Below, one piece after another: positions 18,005 through 27,500 of a stretch of DNA of 56,621 nt. This DNA is from Ferruginibacter sp. (GTDB lineage: Bacteria; Bacteroidota; Bacteroidia; Chitinophagales; Chitinophagaceae). A program made the translations under genes and the position numbers. Every line of letters starts with the position of its first letter. The stretch's first letter is position 1. The notes beneath the pieces were generated by a model. It worked only from the letters and a program-made list of their open reading frames with translations. It was not told the origin of the DNA and made no database searches. Location: NCBI GenBank assembly GCA_014379905.1, contig JACMKX010000036.1, forward strand, positions 1-56,621, given 5' to 3'.

Positions 18005-18411
18005 GTCATTTGCCCGGGCATCAAATCTGGCAGGGGAAAAAAGATCTGTTCTTTTTTCCCCTGCAACGGTTCCATACGGTTGCCATTAGTATCGTAAATA
18101 GGTATATCAGCATTGCGATGTGTAGGATGATCGAACAGGGAATCTTTTGTGATATAATTTATGGCTGTTTTTTCAATACCGGTATTATATAATCCAAAGA
18201 AGTACGGCAGAAGCACTTTTATCTCGTCCCGCTCTAGCCTGTTTCTAAGCAGCAGGCTGAGATTGGGATCGGGGAAATGCGCAGTATCAACAATATAACC
18301 AGCCCATTGAATTTTCTTTTTCTCAACAAACTTTGTAACAAATGATTGCGAATAAACATGGCAATAACAAAGCACAAAAAGTAGCCAACTGAGTATTTTT
18401 TTCACAAACAT
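18001..18411 (-). CDS. Upstream half of a probably frameshift-split secreted gene
   Basis: 136 residues with signal peptide MFVKKILSWLLFVLCYCHVYSQ. The mature part WAGYIVDTAHFPDPNLSLLL and the IPIYDTNGNRMEPL motif belong to the same kind of domain as the second half of the downstream gene. After this motif the frame runs through a G4A6 run and ends at MPGQMT, which looks unlike protein. A shift of -1 at the run joins the frame of 17393-18004 and gives one exported protein of about 335 residues. Confidence 0.65.
   Translation of the reverse strand: MFVKKILSWLLFVLCYCHVYSQSFVTKFVEKKKIQWAGYIVDTAHFPDPNLSLLLRNRLERDEIKVLLPYFFGLYNTGIEKTAINYITKDSLFDHPTHRNADIPIYDTNGNRMEPLQGKKEQIFFPLPDLMPGQMT
18031..18063. 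repeat. Perfect 14-bp inverted repeat at the frameshift site
   Basis: Arms CAGGGGAAAAAAGA (18031-18044) and TCTTTTTTCCCCTG (18050-18063) pair perfectly around a 5-base loop. The homopolymer run where the two halves of the split gene change frame (18052-18061) is the right arm of this palindrome. Confidence 0.8.
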
Positions 18412-18481
18412 GCTGTAAGATTATGAGTAAATCAGCAAATAAAGCTCGGTTCGAACGTAATTGCACTTAGCGATTGAATCT

Positions 18482-19393
18482 TTACCCGTTATACCTTGGA
18501 ACTGTTGAACCAATTTTTTTTATATCCTCCCAAAGATGCTGTACCAATCCATCGGCCAAACCTATTTTAGGAACATAAATTTCATTGGCATTGGCCCAGC
18601 GCATGGCATTGATATAAATAGACAAGGCAGGCACAATTACATCGGCCCGGTCTCTGCGCATATTATAACGCTGCATCCTTTCTGCCAGGGGAAAGCCGGA
18701 TAACTCCTGGTAGTAATCTTTCAGCAAATCGACCTGTAACGGCTTGCCATCTTTTCGTTTACTCAAAGAAAATACCTTGTTGATGTTGCCGCCACTGCCA
18801 ATAGCGATCACTTCTTTTTGGCCCTTGCTAACAGCTTTGATGGTATTTTTCATTTCCTCCCAATGGGTTTCTGTTACCAGGTTTTTTAATAACCGGATAG
18901 TGCCGATATTAAAAGAGTTTTTAAAAATAAGGATGCCATTCGTAAAGAAAGAGATCTCGGTGCTGCCGCCCCCTACATCAATATACATGTAACTGTGATC
19001 GGTATCCATGTTTTCCGCCACATGATTTTCGTACACGAGATTGGCTTCTGTATCGCCGGAAATAATTTCAATTTGTATGCCAGTGGCCTGGAAAACCTGT
19101 TCCAGTATTTCCTGCGAATTATCCGCATCTCTCATGGCACTGGTGGCACAGGCTTTCAGGCCTTCCACTTTGTAGGCATCCATCAGGTGTTTAAAACCCT
19201 GCATGGTGTCCATTAGCATTTTTGTTTTATCGGGGGAAATGTATTTTGTTTCAAACACGTCGAAGCCGAGCCGGAGCGGAATGCGAAAAAGATTCAATTT
19301 ATTAAACACCGGTTTTTGATCGCCGGTTTGAATTACTTCTGTTATCAAAAGCCGGGCGGCATTACTTCCTATATCAATGGCTGCTAATATCAA
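18482..19393 (-). CDS. ppx: Ppx/GppA family exopolyphosphatase
   Basis: 303 residues, cytoplasmic. The actin-like ASKHA ATPase fold is shown by AAIDIGSNAARLLI at the start (phosphate 1 loop), ACATSAMRDADNS, and MYIDVGGGSTEISFF (phosphate 2). It is the short form of about 300 residues without the C-terminal HD-type domain of E. coli Ppx. It removes phosphate from polyphosphate ends, or the pentaphosphate of pppGpp; these cannot be separated by sequence reading. It lies 84 bp downstream of ppk1 on the same strand, so synthesis and breakdown of polyphosphate are probably co-transcribed. Confidence 0.9.
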   Translation of the reverse strand: MILAAIDIGSNAARLLITEVIQTGDQKPVFNKLNLFRIPLRLGFDVFETKYISPDKTKMLMDTMQGFKHLMDAYKVEGLKACATSAMRDADNSQEILEQVFQATGIQIEIISGDTEANLVYENHVAENMDTDHSYMYIDVGGGSTEISFFTNGILIFKNSFNIGTIRLLKNLVTETHWEEMKNTIKAVSKGQKEVIAIGSGGNINKVFSLSKRKDGKPLQVDLLKDYYQELSGFPLAERMQRYNMRRDRADVIVPALSIYINAMRWANANEIYVPKIGLADGLVQHLWEDIKKIGSTVPRYNG

Positions 19394-19477
19394 GCGCGTT
19401 TTTTTATTATCCTTAAAAATACATCAAAGCAAAGGTTTAAAAAATAAAATTGCAACAGATGCAGGGGAAATTGTGCA

Positions 19478-21538
19478 TTACTTTTTTTGAAAAAGATAAT
19501 TATAGGTTTCTACCTGTGAGCGAACCTTCGTTTTGTTTCGGGGATTTACATATTCATTGCTGAGATCATTATCCAGTATCCTTGCTTTTACATTGTCACT
19601 GAGCTGGATATTTATAATGTCGATGATCTCTTTTTGCATTCCTTTTTCCAGTATAGGACAGGCGGCTTCTACCCGGTGATCAATATTACGTACCATCCAG
19701 TCGGCAGAAGAAATATACATTTTAGTATTTCCACCGTTATGGAATATCATTACACGGGCATGTTCCAGGTACTCATCAATAATACTAATGGCCTGTACCT
19801 GCCTTTTAAATTTTTTATTTTCGGGGTACATACAGCAAATGCCACGTATGATCATTTTTACTTCAACGCCGGCCCTTGCCGCATCTTCCAACTTCATGAT
19901 CAAATCCTCATCACTCAAAGAATTTAATTTAAGCGTGATGGCAGCGTGTTTTTTCTGCCTCGCATTTTTTATTTCTTTGTTAATAAGTGAAATAATTTGT
20001 TTGCGCATACCCAGCGGACTTACCATAAGGGTTTTGCAGGCATTTAAAACTTCCAGTCTTGTTTTAGGACTTTCCAGGTAGCTGAAAATACGGTTTACAT
20101 CAGCCATTATTTGCCTGTCCGAAGTGAGCAGGCAATGGTCGCCGTATAATAAAGCTGTTTTTTCATTGAGGTTGCCGGTACTTACAAAACCATAGTGCGT
20201 GGTAATATTATTTTCCCTTTTTTTAATGAGGCAAAGTTTGGCGTGGATCTTCTGGTTAGGAACACCTATCAATACTTTTACCCCTGCTTCTTCCAGCTCT
20301 TCCTTCCACATCAAATTGGCTTCTTCATCAAAACGGGCCCGCAACTCCAATACTGCCGTAACCTGTTTACCATTACGAACGGCATTGCTCAATGCGTTCA
20401 CTACTTTGGAACGTGAGGCAAGCCTGTAGCAGGTTATTTTTATACTAACTACATTTGGATCAATAGCGGCTTCCCTTAGCAAATCGATCACACTATCAAA
20501 GGAGTGGTAAGGAAAATTAAGCAATACATCTTTACTAAATACAAGTTTGGTAACGCTTCCCGCATTTTTAAGCAGCGGATGGGTAAAGGGTTTTTTGCGT
20601 AAGCCTTTGGGAGGAAAAACGGTGTCGGGGAAATTGATAAAATCTTTGAAGTTATGAATTCTACCACCTGGTATAAGATTTTCCTTTAGTGATAATCCTA
20701 ATCTTTTTACGAGGTAAGTCAGCAAGGAAATATCAATTTCCTTATCAAAAACAAAACGAACCGGTTTTCCTTTTTTCCTGTTCCTTAAACCCTTTTCAAT
20801 TTTTTGAATAAGGGGTGTTGAAATATCGTTGTCAATGTCTATTTCCGCATCACGGGTGAGTTTAATGATATGCGCCGAAAACTGGTCGTAGCCAAGGGAC
20901 GAAAAAATAACCGGGAGACAAAAACGAATGATATCTTCCAATAAAATAATATGGTGTTCCTCGTTTTTGGAAGGCAATATCAAAAACCTTGATAATGACC
21001 TGGTGGGTACCGATACCAATGCAAAGCGCTGTGGAATAAATTTATCTTTTTTGGAAAGCTTACAGGCGAGGTAAATAGACTTATCATTCAACACGGGAAA
21101 ATTTTGAATACTTTCTATCATGAGCGGAATGATAAAGCTTCTTACTTCTTCATTAAAATAATCCAACACAAATTTTTGCTGCTGGCTATTTAGTTTTTTT
21201 TCGTTGATGAGGTGTACCCGTTGCTTGGCCAGTTCTTTTTGTATCTCTTTCCAGATACGTTCAAACTCAACCTGCTGAAGGTTTACCCTTTCCTGTATTT
21301 CTTCTAAAATGACTTGTGGCTGACTTTCGAGGTGCATTTTTGCCTTGCTGCCCAGTTCCATCATTTTACGAAGGGTAGCCACCCTTACCCTGAAAAATTC
21401 ATCCAGGTTATTGGAAAATATCCCCAGGAAGCGAATACGTTCTCTCAGGGGCACAGTATCATCTGCAGCCTCCTGTAATACCCGGTTATTGAAAGAAAGC
21501 CAGCTAATATCCCTGGCGATAATTTTACTTTTTTGCAA
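19478..21538 (-). CDS. ppk1: Polyphosphate kinase 1
   Basis: 686 residues, full length for the family. PPK1 polymerises ATP gamma-phosphate into polyphosphate. The N-terminal domain begins with RDISWLSFNNRVLQEA and FLGIFSNNLDEFFRVRVATL. The two phospholipase-D-like domains carry the catalytic His in NQKIHAKLCLIKKR and the second histidine region in SSADWMVRNIDHRVEAACPI. The FVSTGNLNEKTALLYGDHCLL stretch is also typical. Neighbours: ppx follows and a flippase-like gene precedes it by 69 bp; all are on the minus strand. Confidence 0.96.
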   Translation of the reverse strand: MQKSKIIARDISWLSFNNRVLQEAADDTVPLRERIRFLGIFSNNLDEFFRVRVATLRKMMELGSKAKMHLESQPQVILEEIQERVNLQQVEFERIWKEIQKELAKQRVHLINEKKLNSQQQKFVLDYFNEEVRSFIIPLMIESIQNFPVLNDKSIYLACKLSKKDKFIPQRFALVSVPTRSLSRFLILPSKNEEHHIILLEDIIRFCLPVIFSSLGYDQFSAHIIKLTRDAEIDIDNDISTPLIQKIEKGLRNRKKGKPVRFVFDKEIDISLLTYLVKRLGLSLKENLIPGGRIHNFKDFINFPDTVFPPKGLRKKPFTHPLLKNAGSVTKLVFSKDVLLNFPYHSFDSVIDLLREAAIDPNVVSIKITCYRLASRSKVVNALSNAVRNGKQVTAVLELRARFDEEANLMWKEELEEAGVKVLIGVPNQKIHAKLCLIKKRENNITTHYGFVSTGNLNEKTALLYGDHCLLTSDRQIMADVNRIFSYLESPKTRLEVLNACKTLMVSPLGMRKQIISLINKEIKNARQKKHAAITLKLNSLSDEDLIMKLEDAARAGVEVKMIIRGICCMYPENKKFKRQVQAISIIDEYLEHARVMIFHNGGNTKMYISSADWMVRNIDHRVEAACPILEKGMQKEIIDIINIQLSDNVKARILDNDLSNEYVNPRNKTKVRSQVETYNYLFQKK

Positions 21539-21607
21539 GACAAGAGTTTAATGATGCGGTACAAATTTATTAGCTAAAATACCAACACCGTTTTTTTATA
21601 TTAAATT

Positions 21608-22627
21608 TTAATCAATATTTTCCGGCCCAACGGTTTTATTCCGGTTCATATAAGGTAGAAGAATCAATGAGATCAACCCGGCAACAATGATAATGGAAGT
21701 GTTGGCACCCCAAATTAACCAGCCAAAAGCTTTTCCCAGCGGGGAAGCTATGGAATAAATCAGCAAAGTTTCCATCACAAAAATAGGGAAGGAACCAATA
21801 CCCCCCGGCGTTGCTATCATGGCCAGGGTGGCCAACGATAAAACGGAAAAAGCTGCTTTAATACTCAAATGCCCGGTACCTTCCATTGCGGAGAAACCTA
21901 TATAGATCTGCAACATATACAGCGCCCATATTACAATGGTATGCACAATGAACATTTTTTTATGTTTCAGATTTTTTATACTGGCAAACCCGGCACCTAT
22001 GCCCTTTAAAAAACTGCCCAGTTTTACCATTATTTTATTTTGAGGGAACCTGTTGGCCATCCATTTTATTGCAACAAATAAAGCTGCAACAGCAGCCAAT
22101 ATTAAAATAAGTTTAGCCCAGAAAGGCAGGCCCGAAGCAGTTCCCATGGCTTGTATCTTTTCATTTACATAACCGCCAATCAGGTCTATTTGCAACAGGA
22201 TTGTTATACCTATGAAAATGAGGTAGCAAACAAAATCGAAAGCCCGTTCAACCAATATTGTTCCGAATAGCTTATCAAATTTCAATTTTTCATAGCGGCC
22301 AAGCAGGGTACATTTTAGTACTTCGCCCAGGCGCGGGATAGCAGAATTGGCCAGGTAACCAACCATTGTAATGGCAAATACATTTTTTAGCCTGGGTTTA
22401 TAACCCAGTGGCTCCAACAATAATTTCCATCGCATAGAGCGGCTGAGGTGACTTAACAGGCTCATGAGTACAACGGGTATCATCAACCAATAATTAACAC
22501 TCCACAGGGCATTGTTAAATTCTGATTTTTCTTCGGCCGTCATGGAACGCAACTGCCACCACACCAAAAAAATGCCGCCGCCTAAAAAAATAACGTATTG
22601 AAGAATGGAGAAGATTTTTTTGCGCAT
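21608..22627 (-). CDS. Flippase-like membrane protein (LPG synthase transmembrane domain family)
   Basis: 339 residues with about eight membrane helices. The pattern LLEPLGYKPRLKNVFAITMVGYLANSAIPRLGEVLKCTLLGRYEKL with the following FGTILVERAFDF is the signature of the lysylphosphatidylglycerol synthase transmembrane/UPF0104 family, whose members are integral inner-membrane proteins thought to move lipids. The catalytic cytosolic domain of MprF is absent, so lipid flipping and not synthesis is the likely role. It begins 32 bp after panC and is probably in its transcript. Confidence 0.85.
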   Translation of the reverse strand: MRKKIFSILQYVIFLGGGIFLVWWQLRSMTAEEKSEFNNALWSVNYWLMIPVVLMSLLSHLSRSMRWKLLLEPLGYKPRLKNVFAITMVGYLANSAIPRLGEVLKCTLLGRYEKLKFDKLFGTILVERAFDFVCYLIFIGITILLQIDLIGGYVNEKIQAMGTASGLPFWAKLILILAAVAALFVAIKWMANRFPQNKIMVKLGSFLKGIGAGFASIKNLKHKKMFIVHTIVIWALYMLQIYIGFSAMEGTGHLSIKAAFSVLSLATLAMIATPGGIGSFPIFVMETLLIYSIASPLGKAFGWLIWGANTSIIIVAGLISLILLPYMNRNKTVGPENID

Positions 22628-22659
22628 ATTAATTACAATTTACAAAGAGAAATGCTTGG

Positions 22660-23517
22660 TTATGCGTTTTGGCCAGTTGTTAGCACTAAATTATCAATCA
22701 GTCTTACTTCATTTAGGAAAGCAGCTGCCAATGCTACCAGGGGTTGTTTGCCATCCCAGGTAGTTACCGGCTCTAAAGTTACAGCATCGGCTATTTCAAC
22801 ATAGTCTGATTTAAAGCCATTTTCCTCCAGGTGTTGAAAAGCAACTTTTTTGAGTGGGCTAAGATCGCCTGGTTTTAGATTTGATTGAATTGATCGTAAT
22901 ATTTTAATAATATGTAAGGCAGTTTGCCTGTCTTCTTTATTCAAACGCATATTGCGGCTGCTCATAGCGAGGCCATCAGCTTCCCTAACGGTATCGCATA
23001 CCTGCAATTGTGTTTGGTGCGCCTGCAAACCGATCATTTTATGAATGACCATACATTGCTGGTAATCTTTGCGGCCCAGGAAAAGCGTATCCGGTTTTAC
23101 GGCATTCAATAGTTTATCCACAATGCGGCAGACTCCCTGGAAATGACCGGGCCGGTATTTGCCCTCGAGGATTGTTTCAATAAAACCAAGATCATAATGA
23201 AGCACCGGGTCGTTGGCGGGATACATTTCAGCTGTGGCCGGCACAAATAAAACGGTACAACCTGCTTGTTCGAGCACATTAATATCCTTTTCAATGGTAA
23301 CAGGATATTTGTCAAAATCAGCGGGGTTATTGAACTGTGTAGGATTTACAAATATGCTGCAAACTGTAACCCCTTCATTTTTCCTGCTTTCGCTTACCAG
23401 TGATATATGACCTGGATGCAATGCTCCCATGGTTGGAACAAAACCGATGCTTTCTCCGGCCGAACGGTAATTTTTCAACAATTTGCCCAGTTCCTCTATG
23501 GTTTTTACAAGGATCAT
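22660..23517 (-). CDS. panC: Pantothenate synthetase
   Basis: 285 residues from the ATG at 23517 (MILVKTIEELGKLL); the longer frame to 23616 would add 33 residues and run into the upstream region of the divergent gene. PanC joins pantoate and beta-alanine with ATP. Seen: FVPTMGALHPGHISLV with the HIGH-like site, FVNPTQFNNPADFDKYP, GRKDYQQ and MSSRNMRL. The length fits. It heads a minus-strand run panC, flippase-like gene, ppk1, ppx, and is divergent from the GT5-like gene, a gene pair often seen in Bacteroidota. Confidence 0.96.
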   Translation of the reverse strand: MILVKTIEELGKLLKNYRSAGESIGFVPTMGALHPGHISLVSESRKNEGVTVCSIFVNPTQFNNPADFDKYPVTIEKDINVLEQAGCTVLFVPATAEMYPANDPVLHYDLGFIETILEGKYRPGHFQGVCRIVDKLLNAVKPDTLFLGRKDYQQCMVIHKMIGLQAHQTQLQVCDTVREADGLAMSSRNMRLNKEDRQTALHIIKILRSIQSNLKPGDLSPLKKVAFQHLEENGFKSDYVEIADAVTLEPVTTWDGKQPLVALAAAFLNEVRLIDNLVLTTGQNA

Positions 23518-23630
23518 TCGTATCAGTTTATGGCCTGTAAGGCCTGTAATGACGCTATTTAGATAAAATTCAGTACTTTTGCACTCCATTTCTAAAAAAT
23601 AGAAGGGATTACGCATCTAACATAGTAAAT

Positions 23631-24443
23631 ATGTCTACAAAGAAAAGAATTTTATTTATTGCCAATGAAATGTCTCCTTACCTCGAACTTACAGAATTTG
23701 CTGAAATTGTAAATAAACTGGCTGTTCTTTCCAACGACAATAATATGGAAGTAAGATGCATAATGCCAAAATTTGGTGTTATTAATGAACGCAGGCACCG
23801 ATTGCATGAAGTGGTAAGGTTATCCGGCATTAATGTTTCCATTGATAATGATGATTACCCATTGGTTATAAAAGTGGCTTCGCTTCCTAATGCAAGGCTG
23901 CAGGTTTACTTTTTAGATAATGAAGATTTCTTTAAACGTAAATCAATTTTTGCGGATGATAAGGAAAAATGGTTCGAGGACAACGGTTTAAGAACTGTAC
24001 TATTTTGTAAAGGCGCTTTAGAAACAGTGAAAAAATTCGGCTGGCCTCCTGATATCATTCATTGCAGTGGGTGGATGACCGGCCTTATACCTATGTATAT
24101 TAAAACAGCCTATAAAAAAGAACCTGTTTTTGCTCATAGTAAAATTGTTTTCACCATTGGAGAAAATACTTTTAAAGATAAACTGGGTGCTGATTTTATG
24201 AAGCTGATGGCTATTAACGATAATGTTACGCCAAAAGACCAGGAAGTTTACAAGGATAATAATAATACTGCCATGTTTCATGGCGGAGCCACTTATGCCG
24301 ATGCCATTACTTTTGGCGCAGAAAAAGTGGATAAAAAACTGGCAGATGAATTCTCTAAAGTAAAGGGTAAAAAAGTATTGAAATACGATGCTGAATCTGA
24401 TTTAACAGACTATTTACAATTATATGCCGACCTTGCCAAGTAG
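23631..24443 (+). CDS. Short glycogen/starch synthase-like protein (GT5 N-terminal domain only)
   Basis: 270 residues. It has the glycosyltransferase-5 N-terminal Rossmann domain: RILFIANEMSPYLELTEFAEIVNKLAVLSNDNNMEVRCIMPKFG, then a region with PDIIHCSGWMTGLIPMYIK and FTIGENTF. The C-terminal GT-B half with the donor site is missing, and the usual KTGGL ADP-glucose motif near the start is replaced by YLELTEF. It is therefore unlikely to be a normal glycogen synthase; a regulatory or other role is possible. The end is a natural stop with no remnant of the second domain following, so this is a family form and not a truncation. A TACTTTTG -7-like motif lies at 23574-23581. Confidence 0.85.
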   Translation: MSTKKRILFIANEMSPYLELTEFAEIVNKLAVLSNDNNMEVRCIMPKFGVINERRHRLHEVVRLSGINVSIDNDDYPLVIKVASLPNARLQVYFLDNEDFFKRKSIFADDKEKWFEDNGLRTVLFCKGALETVKKFGWPPDIIHCSGWMTGLIPMYIKTAYKKEPVFAHSKIVFTIGENTFKDKLGADFMKLMAINDNVTPKDQEVYKDNNNTAMFHGGATYADAITFGAEKVDKKLADEFSKVKGKKVLKYDAESDLTDYLQLYADLAK

Positions 24444-24476
24444 ATAAAAACTAATCTTTTTCTTAAAATTTTATTT

Positions 24477-25988
24477 GTGTTTAAAAGACTTTTACCCATT
24501 GCTCTTATAGGATACATTTTTCTTGTTTTGGTGAACTGGAGCTGCACCAAACTGGATACCACCAAGCTCGGCAGTGATCTTATTCCTGCCATAGATAATG
24601 TACACACCTTTGGAGATACGCTGGATATAGAAACCGTACAGGGCATATTTGACGACAGTTTTAAAATATCACGTTCCGAAAATAATATCCTTGGCCGCAT
24701 ATCAAACGACCCGGTTTTTGGACAAACCAATGCGGAAATGTTTTTCCAGCTGAAGCCCACTTTTTTTCCCTATTATTTTGGTAATCCAAACGACAGTCTG
24801 ACTGTTATTGACTCAGTAGTTCTTTGCCTTGCCTACGCCGGTCATTGGGGTGATAGCAGCAGTACAGCCATTCAGCACCTTGAAGTGTATAAGATCAACG
24901 ATCAAAAATTTGGAGATTCCCCGCATATCCTCAGAACCATTAAAGACAAGCCAGGTATCGACCCGACATTAATAGGCTCAAAAGATCTTAATATAAGCAC
25001 ACTTAAGGATACTATAAAAATTAGGAAAGACTCGGTTGTAAACCAGATCAGGATAAAACTAGATGGAGGAAATTTTGTCCAGGAACTTTTTGAAAGGGAC
25101 ACTGCACCTGCGTCTCCTACAAATTCCTTCAGAAACGATTCTCTTTTCCGGCAATTTGGTAAAGGGTTTGCTGTAAAGGCCACTGCAGGAAATGCCATAA
25201 TGTATATCAGCCTTACGAACGCAAAAACAAGGTTGGAAGTGCATTTTAAAAAAATTAATACGGTTACAAGGGTGTTGGATACCAGCGTTAGTTCTTTTAT
25301 AATTAACACCACTTCCCTGGGTACTAATCTAGCTTCGTCATCATCAAATTTTGTTGAAAGAGCCTATACATCCCAGGTAACTGATCTTTCTCCTGCTAAA
25401 GCCAGTTTACACATGGTAGGCGGACCAGGTACTTATGCCAACTTATATATCTCCGGGTTGAATACCATGCCTAACAGGATCATACACAGGGCGGAGATAT
25501 ACATGGAACAGGAGCCCGATAATCATGAATATGACAGTATCTTTTCTGCGCCTTATATGTACCTCGACCTTTTGGATACGGGTATCACCACCCTCAAGTG
25601 GAAACCCATTTACTACGATCTTAGTCCCAATGAACCTTACGACCCTGATTTTAAAAGGGCAGGCTATCCTTATTTTCCTGGTTCGGGAGGAGTTGACTTT
25701 GGGTACTTTGGCGGATTCCCACGCACCCGGTTTAATTACTTAGGTGAAAAAGTGGTGTATTATACTTTAAATGCCACCCGTCATGTACAACAGATAATCT
25801 CGAAAAGAACAGACAACTATACGATGCGATTATATCCTGCCTTCCAGATTTACTATCCGCAGATTTCACTCGCAACTCCTATTCCATATAATAACCCGCT
25901 TGGGTTTGGACGGGTCCGTTTAAAAAGCGGGAAGTATCCCGATAATAAGCGAAAGATGCGCATGTTCATTGTATACTCAAATATTTAA
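24477..25988 (+). CDS. DUF4270 outer-surface lipoprotein
   Basis: 503 residues, GTG start at 24477, 33 bp after the GT5-like gene. A lipoprotein signal ends at VNWSCTKLDTTKLGSDLIP, the hallmark start of DUF4270 proteins of Bacteroidota, followed by DTLDIETVQGIFDDSFK and GRISNDPVFGQTNAEMFFQL. The rest is beta-rich. The family has no proven function; surface display and polymer handling have been suggested. Co-transcription with the GT5-like gene is plausible. Confidence 0.85.
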   Translation: MFKRLLPIALIGYIFLVLVNWSCTKLDTTKLGSDLIPAIDNVHTFGDTLDIETVQGIFDDSFKISRSENNILGRISNDPVFGQTNAEMFFQLKPTFFPYYFGNPNDSLTVIDSVVLCLAYAGHWGDSSSTAIQHLEVYKINDQKFGDSPHILRTIKDKPGIDPTLIGSKDLNISTLKDTIKIRKDSVVNQIRIKLDGGNFVQELFERDTAPASPTNSFRNDSLFRQFGKGFAVKATAGNAIMYISLTNAKTRLEVHFKKINTVTRVLDTSVSSFIINTTSLGTNLASSSSNFVERAYTSQVTDLSPAKASLHMVGGPGTYANLYISGLNTMPNRIIHRAEIYMEQEPDNHEYDSIFSAPYMYLDLLDTGITTLKWKPIYYDLSPNEPYDPDFKRAGYPYFPGSGGVDFGYFGGFPRTRFNYLGEKVVYYTLNATRHVQQIISKRTDNYTMRLYPAFQIYYPQISLATPIPYNNPLGFGRVRLKSGKYPDNKRKMRMFIVYSNI

Positions 25989-25997
25989 TTATTATAC

Positions 25998-26031
25998 ACA
26001 AAGTCCTTTTGAAGATTCAAAAGGACTTTGT
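25998..26031 (+). terminator. Rho-independent terminator after the DUF4270 gene
   Basis: Arms ACAAAGTCCTTTTGA (25998-26012) and TCAAAAGGACTTTGT (26017-26031) pair perfectly over 15 bp with a 4-base loop. It ends 10 bp after the stop codon's next bases and just before the metK promoter; the right arm overlaps the proposed -33 box. Confidence 0.85.
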
Positions 26032-26057
26032 TCGTTTGTATAACGCCCTTATATTTG
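26027..26057 (+). promoter_or_regulatory. Bacteroidota-type promoter of metK
   Basis: TTTG at 26027-26030 and TATATTTG at 26050-26057 are 19 bp apart, matching the phylum consensus TTTG-N19-TAnnTTTG. The ATG follows 19 bp after the -7 box, so the leader is very short and leaves no room for a SAM riboswitch. Confidence 0.65.
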
Positions 26058-26076
26058 CACATTCAAAAAAAAACAT

Positions 26077-27333
26077 ATGCCTTATTTATTTACATCAGAG
26101 TCCGTTAGTGAGGGACACCCGGACAAAGTAGCTGACCAGATCAGCGATGCATTAATCGACAACTTTTTAGCTTTTGACCCAAGCAGTAAAGTTGCCTGCG
26201 AAACATTGGTAACCACCGGCCAGGTAGTGTTGGCAGGTGAAGTGAAAAGCAAGGCATATTTAGATGTGCAGGAAATTGCAAGAGGTGTGATCCGTAAAAT
26301 TGGATACACCAAAAGTGAATACATGTTTGAAGCCAATTCATGTGGTATCTTATCGGCTATTCATGAACAATCGGGCGATATCAACCAGGGTGTGGACCGT
26401 AAAAAGAAAGAAGAACAAGGTGCAGGAGACCAGGGAATGATGTTTGGTTACGCTACCAGCGAAACAGATAACCACATGCCGCTGGCTTTGGCTTTGTCTC
26501 ATGATATATTGATTGAACTGGCCGCAGTGCGCAGGGAGAACAAACAAATTAAATACCTTCGCCCCGATGCAAAAAGCCAGGTTACCTTAGAATATGATGA
26601 TAACAACCAACCTACAAGGATTGATGCTATCGTTGTTTCTACACAGCATGATGATTTTGCAAAGGATGAAGTGATGTTGGCTAAGATCAAAAAAGACATT
26701 ATCAATATTGTTATTCCAAGGGTTAAAGCTAAATATGCTAAGTATGCGCACCTTTTCAATAATAAGATTCAGTATCATATTAATCCTACGGGTAAGTTTG
26801 TAATCGGCGGACCACATGGTGATACAGGCCTTACGGGTCGTAAGATCATTGTGGATACCTACGGTGGTAAAGGTGCTCATGGTGGTGGTGCATTTAGTGG
26901 TAAAGATCCAAGTAAAGTAGATCGTTCTGCAGCTTATGCAACCCGTCATATTGCTAAAAACCTTGTTGCAGCAGGTTTATGCGACGAAGTATTGGTACAG
27001 GTGTCTTACGCTATCGGCGTAGCAAAACCAACCAGTATCAACGTTGTTACTTATGGTACTGCTAAAGTTTCTTTAACCGACGGACAAATTGCAGACAAGA
27101 TCATGAAGATGCCTTGCTTTGATATGCGTCCTTACTTTATTGAACAACGCCTTAAACTGCGTAATCCTATTTACAGCGAAACTGCTGCATACGGGCATAT
27201 GGGCCGCAAAAGTGAAGTGGTAGATAAAGTATTTACGTCTCCTGACGGTAAAGTGGTTAAGAAAAAAGTGGAACTGTTTACATGGGAAAAACTGGATGCA
27301 GTAAAGGATGTTAAGAAAGCTTTTGGATTGTGA
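26077..27333 (+). CDS. metK: S-adenosylmethionine synthase
   Basis: 418 residues. MetK makes S-adenosylmethionine from methionine and ATP in the cytoplasm. Seen: [20 protein letters not shown] at the start, the [15 protein letters not shown] region, [20 protein letters not shown], and [20 protein letters not shown] with the phosphate-binding loop. The length is slightly over the usual 380-400 because of small insertions and a basic C-terminal tail. It is a single-gene unit, with its own promoter and a terminator 33 bp after the stop. Codon use looks more biased than its neighbours, as expected for a highly expressed gene. Confidence 0.98.
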   Translation: MPYLFTSESVSEGHPDKVADQISDALIDNFLAFDPSSKVACETLVTTGQVVLAGEVKSKAYLDVQEIARGVIRKIGYTKSEYMFEANSCGILSAIHEQSGDINQGVDRKKKEEQGAGDQGMMFGYATSETDNHMPLALALSHDILIELAAVRRENKQIKYLRPDAKSQVTLEYDDNNQPTRIDAIVVSTQHDDFAKDEVMLAKIKKDIINIVIPRVKAKYAKYAHLFNNKIQYHINPTGKFVIGGPHGDTGLTGRKIIVDTYGGKGAHGGGAFSGKDPSKVDRSAAYATRHIAKNLVAAGLCDEVLVQVSYAIGVAKPTSINVVTYGTAKVSLTDGQIADKIMKMPCFDMRPYFIEQRLKLRNPIYSETAAYGHMGRKSEVVDKVFTSPDGKVVKKKVELFTWEKLDAVKDVKKAFGL

Positions 27334-27365
27334 AATAATGGAGCTTTTTACGATACTATGAAAGG

Positions 27366-27393
27366 AAGCCGCTTCAACTGAGGCGGCTTTTTT
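27366..27393 (+). terminator. metK terminator
   Basis: Arms AAGCCGC (27366-27372) and GCGGCTT (27383-27389), extended by weak pairs, followed by a T run. Confidence 0.8.
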
Positions 27394-27435
27394 ATGCACT
27401 ACCTGGATGTTGACTTGCTTTAATTATCTGGGTAC

Positions 27436-27459
27436 CATCTGCGTTAAAGTACGCAGATG
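27436..27459. repeat. Small hairpin between metK and the PepSY-like gene
   Basis: CATCTGCGT (27436-27444) and ACGCAGATG (27451-27459) pair over 9 bp with a 6-base loop. No T run follows on either strand, so it is not a standard terminator. Confidence 0.5.
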
Positions 27460-27500
27460 ATATGAATGAAGCCTGAACAATCCCCCTGGCAATCTATAAA

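Noticed and set aside
18041..18062. Proven programmed -1 frameshift
   Set aside because: The slippery run lies inside the hairpin arm and not upstream of it, so mutation is the simpler reading; kept only as an alternative.
18447..18458. GGTTCGAA, like a tRNA T-loop
   Set aside because: No matching acceptor stem, anticodon arm or CCA-side pairing is found around it.
26032..26076. SAM riboswitch before metK
   Set aside because: The space between the terminator and the ATG is about 45 bp, too short, and is occupied by a promoter.
26082..26949. Several minus-strand frames inside metK
   Set aside because: They are shadows of a strongly biased coding sequence and have no family features.
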